DNA from: TMP-7 sp038212445
GTDB taxonomy: Bacteria; Acidobacteriota; Terriglobia; Bryobacterales; Bryobacteraceae
Length of the DNA: 64,000 nucleotides
Direction of reading: 5' to 3'
Assembly: GCA_038212445.1 (NCBI GenBank)
Contig: JBBQUM010000002.1
Span: 1 to 64,000 of the forward strand
Each line of letters begins with the position of its first letter. The stretch's first letter is position 1. The translations under genes were made by a program, and so were the position numbers. This document shows positions 43,490-52,420 of this stretch, in pieces. Under the pieces are notes generated by a model. It saw only the letters and a program-made list of their open reading frames with translations. It had not been told where the DNA came from and ran no database searches.

Positions 43490-45010
43490 ATGGACAGTCC
43501 CTTCCAGGACCCGCTACGATTCGAACGCCGCGTTCCACCCTGCATCATCGTGATCTTCGGCGCCAACGGCGATTTAACAAAACGCAAGCTCCTGCCAGCG
43601 CTTTACCGCCTGGCCTACGAGCGCCGGATACCGCCTAACTTCGCCGTCATCGGAAATTCTCGAACCGAGATGACCGACGACGCGTTCCGAAGCAAGATGC
43701 GGGAGAGCGTTGAGAAATTCCTTGAGAACAGTCCCTTCGATGAAGGGTTGTGGAATGACTTCGCCCGCAACCTGTTTTATTTGGCCGGCGACATCACCAA
43801 GCAGGAGATGTTCGACCAGCTGAAGACGCGGCTGGGCGAGATCGACGAGTCGCACAAAACCGAAGGCAACGTACTCTTCTACCTCTCCACACAGCCCAGC
43901 TACTACGCCACGCTCGCCGAGAACATCGGCAAGGCGGGCCTGCAGCAGGACACCAAGGGCTGGCGCAGGCTGGTGGTTGAGAAGCCGTTCGGCCATGATC
44001 TGAAGACCGCGCGCGAACTCAATGACCGGATCCACACCGTCTTCCGCGAGGACGAGGTGTACCGCATCGATCACTACCTGGGCAAGGAAACCGTCCAGAA
44101 CATTCTCGCTTTCCGTTTCGGCAACGGTATTTTCGAGCCGCTGTGGAACCGCCGCTATGTGGACAACGTGCAGATTACCGCCGCTGAGTCCATCGGCGTG
44201 GAAGGACGCGGCGCCTACTATCAGGAAGCCGGGACCCTCCGCGACATGATTCAGAATCACCTCCTACAGGTGATGTCGACCATCGCCATGGAGCCGCCCG
44301 CGGTTTTCGAAGCCAACGCGACCCGCGACGAGCGTGCCAAGCTGTTGCGGTCGATTCGAATTTTCAAGCCTGAGGAAGTGCCGCTCAATGCTGTAGCCGG
44401 TCAGTACGGTCCGGCCAGTGTCGGCGGAGAGGATCTGCCTGGTTTCCGCCAGGAGGAAGGCGTTGACCCGAACGCTCAAACCGACACCTACGCCGCGGTC
44501 ACGTTCCACGTCGACAACTGGCGCTGGGCGGGAGTACCATTCTACATCCGCAGCGGCAAGCGGCTTCCCAAGCGCATCACCGATATCGCGATTCGCTTCA
44601 AGTCGGCGCCCCTATCGTTGTTCCCGGCCGAGCTCGACGACGGTTCACGCCCGAATCTCCTGATCGTCCGCATCCAGCCGGAAGAGGGAATCTCGTTGCG
44701 GTTCCTGTCCAAGCACCCCGGCTCCGGTATGAACCTGCGCCCCGTTTCAATGGACTTTAACTATGGTTCGAGCTTCGGCACGCGATCTCCAACCGCCTAC
44801 GAGACTCTGCTGGTGGACGCCATGATTGGCGACCCGACACTCTATACTCGCCAGGACATGGTGGAGGCAAGCTGGTCAGCCGTGCAACCAGTGCTCGATG
44901 ACTGGGGCCAGCGCAAGTTCGACTTCCCGAATTATGCCGCCGGCACGTGGGGTCCGAAGGAATCGGACGAGATGCTGGCTCGGAATGGACACGCCTGGAG
45001 GGTGCCGTAA
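43490..45010 (+). CDS. zwf: Glucose-6-phosphate 1-dehydrogenase
   Basis: A 506-residue enzyme that oxidises glucose 6-phosphate to 6-phosphogluconolactone and makes NADPH, the first step of the oxidative pentose phosphate pathway. IFGANGDLTKRKLLPALY is the coenzyme motif (about 23-40), EKPFGHDLKTA and RIDHYLGKETVQN (catalytic His and substrate Lys) are intact, and the length is standard. The ATG at 43490 is preferred to the adjoining in-frame TTG. It leads an operon with opcA and pgl, joined by TAATG. Confidence 0.97.
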   Translation: MDSPFQDPLRFERRVPPCIIVIFGANGDLTKRKLLPALYRLAYERRIPPNFAVIGNSRTEMTDDAFRSKMRESVEKFLENSPFDEGLWNDFARNLFYLAGDITKQEMFDQLKTRLGEIDESHKTEGNVLFYLSTQPSYYATLAENIGKAGLQQDTKGWRRLVVEKPFGHDLKTARELNDRIHTVFREDEVYRIDHYLGKETVQNILAFRFGNGIFEPLWNRRYVDNVQITAAESIGVEGRGAYYQEAGTLRDMIQNHLLQVMSTIAMEPPAVFEANATRDERAKLLRSIRIFKPEEVPLNAVAGQYGPASVGGEDLPGFRQEEGVDPNAQTDTYAAVTFHVDNWRWAGVPFYIRSGKRLPKRITDIAIRFKSAPLSLFPAELDDGSRPNLLIVRIQPEEGISLRFLSKHPGSGMNLRPVSMDFNYGSSFGTRSPTAYETLLVDAMIGDPTLYTRQDMVEASWSAVQPVLDDWGQRKFDFPNYAAGTWGPKESDEMLARNGHAWRVP

Positions 45011-45975
45011 TGCCCACCGGACTTCAGCCGGAAAAAATTCTCGGAGAACTCGGCAAGCTGTGGACCGAACTGGCGCACCCCGAGAAGGGGCCAGCTACCG
45101 CGTCGGGTGTGCTGCGTGCCTGTGCCATGACCCTGATTGTCGCCACCAACGACGCCGCTGACGCTGAGGCCGCCAGCGAAGGACTCGCGCAACTCATGCA
45201 CGAGCATCCCAGCCGTGCCATCGTCCTGCGTCCGGCGGACGGTGGAGAGCTTTCGGCGCGCGTCTTCGCACAATGCTGGATGCCGTTCGGAAGCCGCCAG
45301 CAAATCTGCTGTGAGCAAATCGAAATCACGGCATCGCTCGCCAAACTCGGAGATGTACCCGGACTGATGCTCGGACTCGTAGCGCCTGACCTGCCCGTGG
45401 TCCTGTGGTGCCGCGGTCCACGCTGGTTCGCCGCGCCGCATTTCAACGAGTTGTTGGCACTCACCCGAAAGGTGATCATCGACTCCGCCACTTGTGACAG
45501 CCCTCGCTCGGCGTTCGATCTGATCGAACGTCTAGGGTCGCACGACCGCATCGTCGCCGACCTGGCATGGGCCCGGATCACCGGCTGGCGCGAGATCATC
45601 TCGCATTCATTCGCGACCCCGGCCGACGTGGAGGCCGCCGCCGTGATTCGGGAAGTTCACGTCCAGTACGCCGGACCGTCCGCACCGCCCGAGGCACTTT
45701 ACCTGGGCGCGTGGCTGAAACGCGGCATGCCACACGCAAACCTGTCGCTCGATCGCGTAGACGGCCCCCCGGGCATCCGCGGCGTCAGTCTCGACGATCT
45801 CGTTTACCAGGCCGGTGAGGGCTCCACCATCGAAGTGCGGTCGCCCAAGGGCAGCCACGCTGCTATGCTACCTCCCACTACTGAGTGCGCCGCGATGCGC
45901 GAGGAGTTGTCGATCATTCGCCCCGATCCGATCTATGAGCGCGTCCGGGGAGCGGCGCGAGAACTGGCAGCCTAG
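45010..45975 (+). CDS. opcA: G6PDH assembly/allosteric protein OpcA
   Basis: A 321-residue protein of the OpcA family, which in cyanobacteria and actinobacteria promotes assembly or redox activation of Zwf. Its start at 45010 shares a base with the zwf stop (TAATG), and the frame begins MPTGLQPEKILGELGKLWTE. GLVAPDLPVVLWCRGPRWFA and LGAWLKRG are family-like blocks. It sits exactly between zwf and pgl, the usual operon order, which strongly supports the assignment. Confidence 0.9.
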   Translation: MPTGLQPEKILGELGKLWTELAHPEKGPATASGVLRACAMTLIVATNDAADAEAASEGLAQLMHEHPSRAIVLRPADGGELSARVFAQCWMPFGSRQQICCEQIEITASLAKLGDVPGLMLGLVAPDLPVVLWCRGPRWFAAPHFNELLALTRKVIIDSATCDSPRSAFDLIERLGSHDRIVADLAWARITGWREIISHSFATPADVEAAAVIREVHVQYAGPSAPPEALYLGAWLKRGMPHANLSLDRVDGPPGIRGVSLDDLVYQAGEGSTIEVRSPKGSHAAMLPPTTECAAMREELSIIRPDPIYERVRGAARELAA

Positions 45976-45976
45976 G

Positions 45977-46702
45977 ATGTCCATCCACAGATTCAAATAC
46001 GCCACCCCGGTTGAGACTGCTGCAGCCTGCGCGCATCATATTCTCGGCATCCTCGAGGAGACCATCGCCGGCGGCGGCGAAGCTACGTTCGCTATCTCCG
46101 GCGGTTCCACGCCCAAATTGATGTTCGAAGAGATGAGCCGTCAGCGATTCGACTGGAACCGCGTGCATCTATATTGGGTGGACGAGCGCTGCGTGCCCCC
46201 AACCGATCAGCAGAGTAACTTCCGCTTCGCCGAGGAGTATTTCATCGTTCCAGCGCATTTCCCGCGGCGAAATATACACCGAGTGGCTGGAGAGTTGAAG
46301 CCTGAGGCGGCAGCTGAACGGTATATCGCCGAGGTGCAGTCGCAATTCGGGTTAAGGGACGGAGCACTGCCGCATTTCGATATGATCCATTGCGGTATGG
46401 GCCCCGACAGTCATACCGCGAGCCTCTTCCCGGGAGAGCCCCTAATCGAGGATCGCCGGCATATCGCCGCCCCCGTCTTCGTTGAGAAGCTCAATAGCTG
46501 GAGGGTGACGCTGCTCCCCGGTGTCCTGCTCAACGCCAGGCACATTGCGATGCTCACTGCCGGCGACGACAAGGCGGATGCGGTGAGGGCCGTCTTTGAA
46601 GAAGACTATGATGCCCTGAAACATCCTTCTCAGTTGGTGGCTCACGGCAATCGCAGCAGTTCCTGGTTTATGGACCAGGCGGCCGCTTCCAAATTGTCTT
46701 AA
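45977..46702 (+). CDS. pgl: 6-phosphogluconolactonase
   Basis: A 241-residue DevB/Pgl-type enzyme hydrolysing 6-phosphogluconolactone, the second step after Zwf. FAISGGSTPKLMFEEM and LYWVDERCVPPTDQQSN are the SugarP-isomerase-fold phosphate loop and active-site motifs; HCGMGPDSHTASLFPG is a third conserved block. The start at 45977 is 1 bp after the opcA stop. No 6-phosphogluconate dehydrogenase or edd is adjacent. Confidence 0.95.
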   Translation: MSIHRFKYATPVETAAACAHHILGILEETIAGGGEATFAISGGSTPKLMFEEMSRQRFDWNRVHLYWVDERCVPPTDQQSNFRFAEEYFIVPAHFPRRNIHRVAGELKPEAAAERYIAEVQSQFGLRDGALPHFDMIHCGMGPDSHTASLFPGEPLIEDRRHIAAPVFVEKLNSWRVTLLPGVLLNARHIAMLTAGDDKADAVRAVFEEDYDALKHPSQLVAHGNRSSSWFMDQAAASKLS

Positions 46703-46795
46703 CCCTGGCTAAGCCCCTCAATCTAAGGTGATTTTTCGGGGCCTCAGTCACCGGACAATCTCTTCTCTCTTAATACCGCTCTCCCCTTAACCGAT
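46703..46795. terminator. Weak stem-loop region after pgl
   Basis: After the pgl stop, GCCCC and GGGGC are separated by about 20 bases that include an ATTTTTC run, and GGTGA/TCACC can also pair across the same segment. The signal is suggestive of a terminator or attenuator but is weak, with no clean U-tract after the stem. Confidence 0.25.
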
Positions 46796-47161
46796 ATGAA
46801 AACCATGGAAGAGGTCACAACATCGGTTACCGCCAAGGAAATCTCCTACGAGCTTGCTCGTTGGTATCACGACCTTGCGAAATTATGCGTACAGGCGGCG
46901 GAACACCATCTTGTACTGACCGAAGATTCAGCCCAGTGCGATTTGGACAAGGCGCTGGCGTTGAATGAGATTCTAAGGGTTCGCATTGCCACGCTGCAGT
47001 CGGTGGAGCGGGCATTCCGCACCGAGTTTCCCAGACTCTACATCGACCATCAGGTCGAAAAGATCCTGTCACTCAAATGCACTCAGCCGCAGGTGAAATC
47101 CAACTCGCCGGTTATCCCGGTAGGGCGTAAATCCAGTTCGGCCCGCAAAGCCCGGCACTAG
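46796..47161 (+). CDS. Hypothetical 121-residue helical protein
   Basis: A small protein (MKTMEEVTTSVTAKEISYEL onward) with a predicted helical, charged middle (DKALALNEILRVRIATLQSV) and a basic Ser/Arg-rich tail (RKSSSARKARH). No signal peptide, span or known motif is visible. Its 3' half reappears, decayed, immediately downstream. It is convergent with the coiled-coil membrane protein at 47360. No family recognised. Confidence 0.55.
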   Translation: MKTMEEVTTSVTAKEISYELARWYHDLAKLCVQAAEHHLVLTEDSAQCDLDKALALNEILRVRIATLQSVERAFRTEFPRLYIDHQVEKILSLKCTQPQVKSNSPVIPVGRKSSSARKARH

Positions 47162-47391
47162 GTCCGGTGAGGCTCTAGTTTGGGTGTCACCGATAAGGCG
47201 CTGGTGTTGAATGAGCTTCGGTGAATGAGCTTAAGGGTTCGCATCGCCACGCTGTAGTCCGTCAAGATCCTGTCGCTCAAATGCACTCAACCGCAGGTGA
47301 AATCCAACTCGCCGTCCATCCCGGCAAATCGTAAATCCCGTTCCAGCCGCAATCCGGCACTAGTTCCGGTCAAGCTCCAGTTTGGGTGTCG
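46946..47391. repeat. Degenerate tandem direct duplication spanning two convergent gene ends
   Basis: Unit 1 (about 46946-47188) and unit 2 (about 47192-47390) share long near-identical stretches: GACAAGGCGCTGG/GATAAGGCGCTGG, GGGTTCGCAT, AAGATCCTGTC, AAATGCACTCA, GGTGAAATCCAACTCGCCG and TTTGGGTGTC. Unit 2 lacks about 50 bp and contains in-frame stops, so it is a decayed copy of the end of the 121-residue gene. The right part of unit 2 is the intact 3' end of the gene on the minus strand, and unit 1 ends in a decayed version of it. Confidence 0.7.
47192..47359 (+). pseudogene. Decayed partial copy of the upstream 121-residue gene
   Basis: Reads in pieces as DKALVLNEL, then stop, LRVRIATL, stop, and KILSLKCTQPQVKSNSPSIP, against DKALALNEIL, LRVRIATL and KILSLKCTQPQVKSNSPVIP in the intact gene. 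Internal stops, one small insertion and a deletion of about 50 bp rule out function as the same protein. It is unit 2 of the tandem duplication. Confidence 0.65.
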
Positions 47392-48274
47392 CCATATATC
47401 CGACAACCTCGTTCTTGGAAACCGAGTTAACAACGATCTCGTAGGGTTGCTTCTTGTTGCCTACGTAGAACTGCAATGGCTCGTTGACGCTGCGGTCGCG
47501 CTTCTGAACTCGGATGTCGTCGGCCGCCAGGTCGAGCGTGTAACGATGCGCACTCGGATCAGTCTTCTTCAAGGCCAACTTAACCCCGTTGACGGTCTGA
47601 GCTTCCTTGCTCTTGACGATACGGAATTCGGTGTAGTTCCGGTCGCCCAGCGATTTCAGGATGTCCAGTTCCCGCTGGTTAGTGGCGATCCGGCCGCTCA
47701 TGATTCCCATGTCGCCCATCACCCGCCGTAGTTCCGAAAACGCCTTGGTCATCGACGTCTGCGTCTGGGCAACTTCATGCTTTACCGTGCCAACCTCATT
47801 GCGGACGTCGTCGACATGCGCATCGGCCTTGGCGGCGATCTCACGCGCGTCGTCCACCTGCTTCTTCACTTGTTCGTGCAGCTCGCGCTGGCGCGCTTCC
47901 TCAGCCACTATTTTCTGCGTCAGCCGCTGGATGTTGGTCTGTGCCTCAGTGCGCGCCTGTCCGGCCGAAGCCGTCGCCTGTTCCCGTGCTTCTTCCAGTT
48001 CCTCCCGCATACTCTTCATGGTGTGACGGTTATTGTTCGCCACGAAGGTGGACATCTCGCGGACTTTTGTCATCTCGTCCAACACCAGCCCGTGCGACCG
48101 GGCAGTATCGGACTGAAGCGCCGCCACCTGCACCTGAAGACGGTACACGTTGAAGAGCATGCAGCCCACAGCCAGCAGCGAAGCCGAGCAGATCACCAGA
48201 AACGTGGTCCGCGCGACACGGTACTTCGGCGAGTCTATGACATAGTTGAAATCGGATTCAGAACGGTCCTGCAT
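47360..48274 (-). CDS. Membrane-anchored coiled-coil protein
   Basis: A 304-residue protein: a short cytoplasmic N-terminus, one span (TTFLVICSASLLAVGCMLFN), a long coiled coil of about 150 residues (MREELEEAREQATASAGQAR; QRELHEQVKKQVDDAREIAA) and a C-terminal beta-like domain (VNGVKLALKKTDPSAHRYTL; LQFYVGNKKQPYEIVVNSVS). The layout recalls tether or sensor proteins of the cell envelope. No known family is recognised. It lies 70 bp after nth on the same strand. Confidence 0.65.
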   Translation of the reverse strand: MQDRSESDFNYVIDSPKYRVARTTFLVICSASLLAVGCMLFNVYRLQVQVAALQSDTARSHGLVLDEMTKVREMSTFVANNNRHTMKSMREELEEAREQATASAGQARTEAQTNIQRLTQKIVAEEARQRELHEQVKKQVDDAREIAAKADAHVDDVRNEVGTVKHEVAQTQTSMTKAFSELRRVMGDMGIMSGRIATNQRELDILKSLGDRNYTEFRIVKSKEAQTVNGVKLALKKTDPSAHRYTLDLAADDIRVQKRDRSVNEPLQFYVGNKKQPYEIVVNSVSKNEVVGYMATPKLELDRN

Positions 48275-48344
48275 AAGTTCCTAAACTGCAGACTACAGCT
48301 AATGTAGAACCGAAAAAATCGGGGGTTTGCCCTAAAAGTGAGAC

Positions 48345-49046
48345 CTAGATAACTGTCTTATCCTTGGCATAGCAGAGTGTCTCGATAGTACATTCGTTAC
48401 AGCGCGGTTTTCGCGCGACGCACAGCTCACGACCGAAGTGAATTACCTGATGCGAAAACAGGATCCAGTGATTTTCGGGAATGATCTTCATCAGATCGCG
48501 CTCGATCTTCACGGGCTCAGTGTTGCGCGTAAGGTCCAGGCGTTGCGTGATCCGCTGCACGTGAGTGTCCACAACGACGCCTGAGGCGATTTCGTAGGCG
48601 GTACCTAGCACGACGTTAGCGGTTTTCCGCGCCGCTCCCGGCACCGTCAGCAGTTCCTCCATCGTCCTCGGAACCTCCCCGCCAAAATCGGCCAGAATTC
48701 TCTTCGCAGCGCCGATCACGCTCTTCGCCTTATTGTTAAAAAAGCCGGTGGACCGGATATCCTGCGCCAGTTCATCCTGATTCACGTGCGCGAAATCCTC
48801 GATGGTCGGATATTTCCGGAACAATCCGGGCGTGACCTCGTTCACGCGCTTGTCGGTGCACTGAGCCGAGAGGATGGTCGCCACCAGCAACTGCCAGGCG
48901 TTCTCGTGCTTCAGGGCGCACACGACGTTGGGGTAGCGCTTGTCTAGTCCTGTCAGAATCCTGGCGATTCGCTGCTTGCGTTCAACAGCCGTCTTCGGCT
49001 TCGGAACCAGCTTCGGAGGAGTGACGGGGTGGGGCTTGACTGGCAT
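48345..49046 (-). CDS. nth: Endonuclease III (DNA glycosylase/AP lyase)
   Basis: A 233-residue base-excision-repair enzyme for oxidised pyrimidines. The helix-hairpin-helix ELLTVPGAARKTANVVLG contains the catalytic Lys, VVVDTHVQRITQRL the catalytic Asp, and Cys209, Cys216, Cys219 and Cys225 form the C-x6-C-x2-C-x5-C 4Fe-4S site. VPGAARK replaces the usual VPGVGRK, a mild variation. The start at 49046 removes an unlikely 28-residue extension. It is divergent from the TPR membrane protein 29 bp away. Confidence 0.96.
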   Translation of the reverse strand: MPVKPHPVTPPKLVPKPKTAVERKQRIARILTGLDKRYPNVVCALKHENAWQLLVATILSAQCTDKRVNEVTPGLFRKYPTIEDFAHVNQDELAQDIRSTGFFNNKAKSVIGAAKRILADFGGEVPRTMEELLTVPGAARKTANVVLGTAYEIASGVVVDTHVQRITQRLDLTRNTEPVKIERDLMKIIPENHWILFSHQVIHFGRELCVARKPRCNECTIETLCYAKDKTVI

Positions 49047-49075
49047 TCGTCGAAACGGAAACCATAGAATAGCAC

Positions 49076-50551
49076 TTGCGCGATTCGTTACTGCTTGTCG
49101 CCGCGGCTGTGGCCGCCTTCGGCCTCTCACTTGCCGGATCCTTCCATTTCGACGACTACGCGCTCTTTAATACCCCATCCGTCACCGCGTGGACCGCCAC
49201 CCGTCCGCTCACCAACCTCACCTTCAAATTGAACGAGTGGGCAGGCGGACAGGACCCCGCAGGCTACCATCTGGTGAACCTCGCCCTGCACCTGGCCGCC
49301 GTGCTGCTGCTGCACCTCACCCTCGCCGCAATACTACCCCGGCGCGCAGCATTGCTCGCAGCCGGAATCTTCGCCGTTCACCCGATTCTCGCCGAACCCG
49401 TGAACTACGTTTTTGCCCGCGGCACATTACTCTCCACTCTCCTGTGCATCGCCTCCCTACACGCCTGGCTCCGCGACCGTCGATGGACCGCGGTGCTCTG
49501 GTTCGCTGCCGCTATGCTCACCAAAGAGGAAGCCGTCGCGTTTCCGATTTTCCTGTTTCTACTGGACGCTTCACGCCACCGCTTCCGAGCAGGCGTCGCC
49601 CCTCTCGCGGCTATGCTCGCCCTGGCACTCGCCGCCGGACTGCGCGTGCTCACGGCCACGGCGCAGGTACAGGGCGCAGCAGTGGGGTTCACAGCTCATA
49701 CCGGGCCGTTCGAGTATCTAGCGGCGCAAGGCGTCGTGATCCTCCGCTACTGGCGCATGATCCTGCTTCCCTGGGGCTTCACCGTCGATCCGGAAATCGC
49801 CGTGCCTGCCATGTGGATTCGCGTCGGCGCCTGGGCTCTCATTCTTGCCGCGATACTGCTGGCCACTCGCTGGTGGAGCAACCTCCGCGCCGGTTTCTGG
49901 TTCATCGGTAGTCTCCTGCTGCTGCTCCCCAGTTCGTCCATCTTTCCTGCCGACGATCTTGCCGCGGACCGCCGTATGTATCTGCCGGTGGTCGCTCTCT
50001 GCGCCGCGCTCGGCATCCTGCTTGCCCACTGGAAATCCACCACCGCACAGGCAACCGTGATCATCTTGCTGGCTGCCATCAGCGTGCGGCAATCTCTGAT
50101 CTGGAGAACAGAGCAGAGCCTATGGGCAGACGCGGTGTCGCTCGCACCGCACAAGGCCAGGCCGCGGCTTTGGCTCTCGCGCAGTGCCGCAAGTCGTGCC
50201 GGAGCGCTGGCCATTCTCGCGGAAGCACAAAGTATTGCGCCAGGGGATCCAGCGGTGGCATCCGAACAAGGGAGGATCCTTCTTGGCAACGGCCGAACGG
50301 CCGAGGCGTTACAGGCTTACGGCCGCGCACTGGCGCTCGCGCCCGGCGATCCGGTGGCGCTCAGTAACCGTGGCGCGGCCCTGGCGGCGCTCGGACAGAC
50401 GGATCCGGCGATCCAGGACTTTACTCGCGCACTCGAAAAGAACCCATGTCTGTTCAACGCAAGAATCAATCTGAAGAGAATCACCGGACGCCTGCCGCCT
50501 GCCCAGGGGTGCCCTTACACGCAAGCGGAGCAGGACGACCTGAGTCACTAG
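49076..50551 (+). CDS. Multi-span membrane protein with C-terminal TPRs
   Basis: A 491-residue protein with about 10 spans and a lumenal or periplasmic loop after the first (SFHFDDYALFNTPSVTAWTA; RPLTNLTFKLNEWAGGQDPA; GYHLVNLALH), the pattern of GT-C/TMTC-like glycosyltransferases with the acidic FDDY motif. The C-terminal 100 residues carry two TPR units (GRTAEALQAYGRALALAPGD; AALAALGQTDPAIQDFTRAL). Translation seems to start at TTG 49076. A membrane glycosyltransferase acting on lipid-linked sugars is likely but not proven. Confidence 0.75.
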   Translation: MRDSLLLVAAAVAAFGLSLAGSFHFDDYALFNTPSVTAWTATRPLTNLTFKLNEWAGGQDPAGYHLVNLALHLAAVLLLHLTLAAILPRRAALLAAGIFAVHPILAEPVNYVFARGTLLSTLLCIASLHAWLRDRRWTAVLWFAAAMLTKEEAVAFPIFLFLLDASRHRFRAGVAPLAAMLALALAAGLRVLTATAQVQGAAVGFTAHTGPFEYLAAQGVVILRYWRMILLPWGFTVDPEIAVPAMWIRVGAWALILAAILLATRWWSNLRAGFWFIGSLLLLLPSSSIFPADDLAADRRMYLPVVALCAALGILLAHWKSTTAQATVIILLAAISVRQSLIWRTEQSLWADAVSLAPHKARPRLWLSRSAASRAGALAILAEAQSIAPGDPAVASEQGRILLGNGRTAEALQAYGRALALAPGDPVALSNRGAALAALGQTDPAIQDFTRALEKNPCLFNARINLKRITGRLPPAQGCPYTQAEQDDLSH

Positions 50552-51039
50552 CCGACTATCAACTGCACTGCTCGCTGCTCGCCCCGCTACCCATTCGGGA
50601 TGTGTTTCGCGTTTTCGAAAATGCCGCGAATTTAGCGCGGATTACTCCCTCATGGCTCCATTTTCAAATCCTTACTCAGAACCTCGAAATGTCGCGCGGA
50701 GCGGAAATCGACTACGTCATCCGCATGGTCGGAGTGCCCCTCAAATGGCGTACGCAAATTGTTGACTATGAGCCGCCCCATCGCTTCATTGACTTGCAGT
50801 TGAGCGGCCCGTATTCACTTTGGCATCATCGCCACGACTTTACTGAGACAGCAGAAGGCACCATCGTGAGCGACTGCGTCAGCTACCGTCTGCCCTTGGG
50901 CCCCCTAGGCAGGTTAGCCCACCGGGTGATGGTGCGTCGCCAGCTACTTCAGATTTTTCGCCACCGGCAAGCGACCATGCCTGAGCTACTCGGTGTCTCC
51001 TGCCGCTCATTGGTTGATCCGGTGATCACAACCGTCTGA
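50446..51039 (+). CDS. SRPBCC/START-like ligand-binding protein
   Basis: Core of about 150 residues with the SRPBCC (polyketide cyclase/dehydrase) pattern: APLPIRDVFRVFENAANLAR, ITPSWLHFQIL, GVPLKWRTQIVDYEPPHRFI and HHRHDFTETAEGTIVSDCVS. It likely binds a hydrophobic ligand in a helix-grip fold. The ATG at 50446 overlaps the TPR gene by 106 bp; a GTG at 50509 is an alternative but has poor spacing from its purine run. The true start is unresolved. Confidence 0.75.
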   Translation: MSVQRKNQSEENHRTPAACPGVPLHASGAGRPESLADYQLHCSLLAPLPIRDVFRVFENAANLARITPSWLHFQILTQNLEMSRGAEIDYVIRMVGVPLKWRTQIVDYEPPHRFIDLQLSGPYSLWHHRHDFTETAEGTIVSDCVSYRLPLGPLGRLAHRVMVRRQLLQIFRHRQATMPELLGVSCRSLVDPVITTV

Positions 51040-51076
51040 TCCATCCATTACGCGACCGCCGCCGTAGTAAGATCCG

Positions 51077-52420
51077 ATGGCAGATCCCTCGTCTTACCCG
51101 CTGCTCGATGCAATGATCGAAAGGCGCTCCCGCCGCTTCGCGCGCGGTCTCCATTTGGACGGCGGCCCTCTCACCTACCGCAGCTCTTCTCAACCTTCGC
51201 CGCTAAGCAAGAACGAAGAGGCACTGCTCTCGTTCGCGGCCTGCGGAATCACCGGCCCTGCCCTCGGAGAGTTACCTTACGCAAGTGGCTCCAAGCCGGA
51301 AACCGGCGGCGGAAATATCATGGCGCAGTTCACCGGGCGCACCGTGGCGAGCGCCGACGCTTTGCACACCGTCACCGTGTTCATCCTCAACGACGAGGGC
51401 ACTTGGATGCTACGCCGTCCTCAGGATTATCCCCGCACTGAACTCGCCGTCCTGATCGCCAGTGCTCGCGAGTCCCGCTTTTGCGAACTCTTCGACCAGT
51501 GCCGAGTCCGAATTTCAGAGCAACGCGCCGCTGTCCCACGGCAGATTCCCTACGTCCCCTCCTTCAACCAGTGGATGGCAAACGCAGCCGGCACCACCTA
51601 CTTTGTTCCCGTTGCGGAACAGTCCGCTCTGTATATCAATATCCTGCTGTCAGCGTTCAGTCCGGACTTTGGATACTACGTGCTCGATGATCGGAACGGT
51701 TTCAAACCAGCCGGTATCGGGAAGTTCGCCCGTTCCAAAGGAGGACACCTGTACGACAACATGGCGTCGGGCCGCGTGGCTACGGTCGATATTCTTGAGA
51801 CCTGGCTTTGCGAATTCACGGCCATTGAATTGGGCGGCGTGGTGCAGAACCTCGCCCTGATGGCGCAGGCTCTGGGACTCGGGGGCTTCCCGCATTTCGG
51901 AGCGCATCCGTACGCCTGGACCCAGGCGCTGGGTTTCCGCATGGAGCAAGTGCCGTTCTCCCGATCAATTGGTGCCGGACCGGTGAAGAGCGCGCTGATT
52001 CGAGCCACTGGCAACGAGGCGATGATCCCCACCCCGATTGGGCTGGAGCACGATGGCAAAGTGCTGCTCAAACCATTCTGTCCACCGTACTATCGCGACA
52101 TGCGTGAGGCTGTTCTGGCGTTTCTGGATTTCAAATATGCAGCCGGACGCGGAACGTTGAGGGACGGCGGCGAGTCGAGCGGTTGGAAAGACGGCGCTGG
52201 AGTGCAGGCGGGAATCGTCGAGTACAAGGAAGAGGCGATTGAGGCGGCGATCAGCTATGCGACCTACATTTACGAGCGATACGGACGCTTCCCGGCAAAG
52301 AGCGGCCCCCTTCGCACGGTGTCAAATTTTCAGGCGCACCGGCTCGACACGGCTTTCTATGAGCGGTTCTACAAGCCGCAGGCGCTCAGCGCAACGCAGC
52401 GCGAATTCGCTACTGATTGA
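51077..52420 (+). CDS. Nitroreductase-fold-like protein, unusually long
   Basis: A 447-residue protein. PLLDAMIERRSRRFARGLHL and LLSFAACGITGPALGELPY recall the FMN-phosphate-binding block of nitroreductases, and VVQNLALMAQALGLGGFPHF recalls their C-terminal cofactor segment. The long insert between these and the C-terminal 140 residues (KPFCPPYYRDMREAVLAFLD; EAAISYATYIYERYGRFPAK) are not typical of the family. It overlaps the convergent zinc-ribbon protein by 11 bp. Function unknown; I am moderately sure of the fold. Confidence 0.55.
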   Translation: MADPSSYPLLDAMIERRSRRFARGLHLDGGPLTYRSSSQPSPLSKNEEALLSFAACGITGPALGELPYASGSKPETGGGNIMAQFTGRTVASADALHTVTVFILNDEGTWMLRRPQDYPRTELAVLIASARESRFCELFDQCRVRISEQRAAVPRQIPYVPSFNQWMANAAGTTYFVPVAEQSALYINILLSAFSPDFGYYVLDDRNGFKPAGIGKFARSKGGHLYDNMASGRVATVDILETWLCEFTAIELGGVVQNLALMAQALGLGGFPHFGAHPYAWTQALGFRMEQVPFSRSIGAGPVKSALIRATGNEAMIPTPIGLEHDGKVLLKPFCPPYYRDMREAVLAFLDFKYAAGRGTLRDGGESSGWKDGAGVQAGIVEYKEEAIEAAISYATYIYERYGRFPAKSGPLRTVSNFQAHRLDTAFYERFYKPQALSATQREFATD

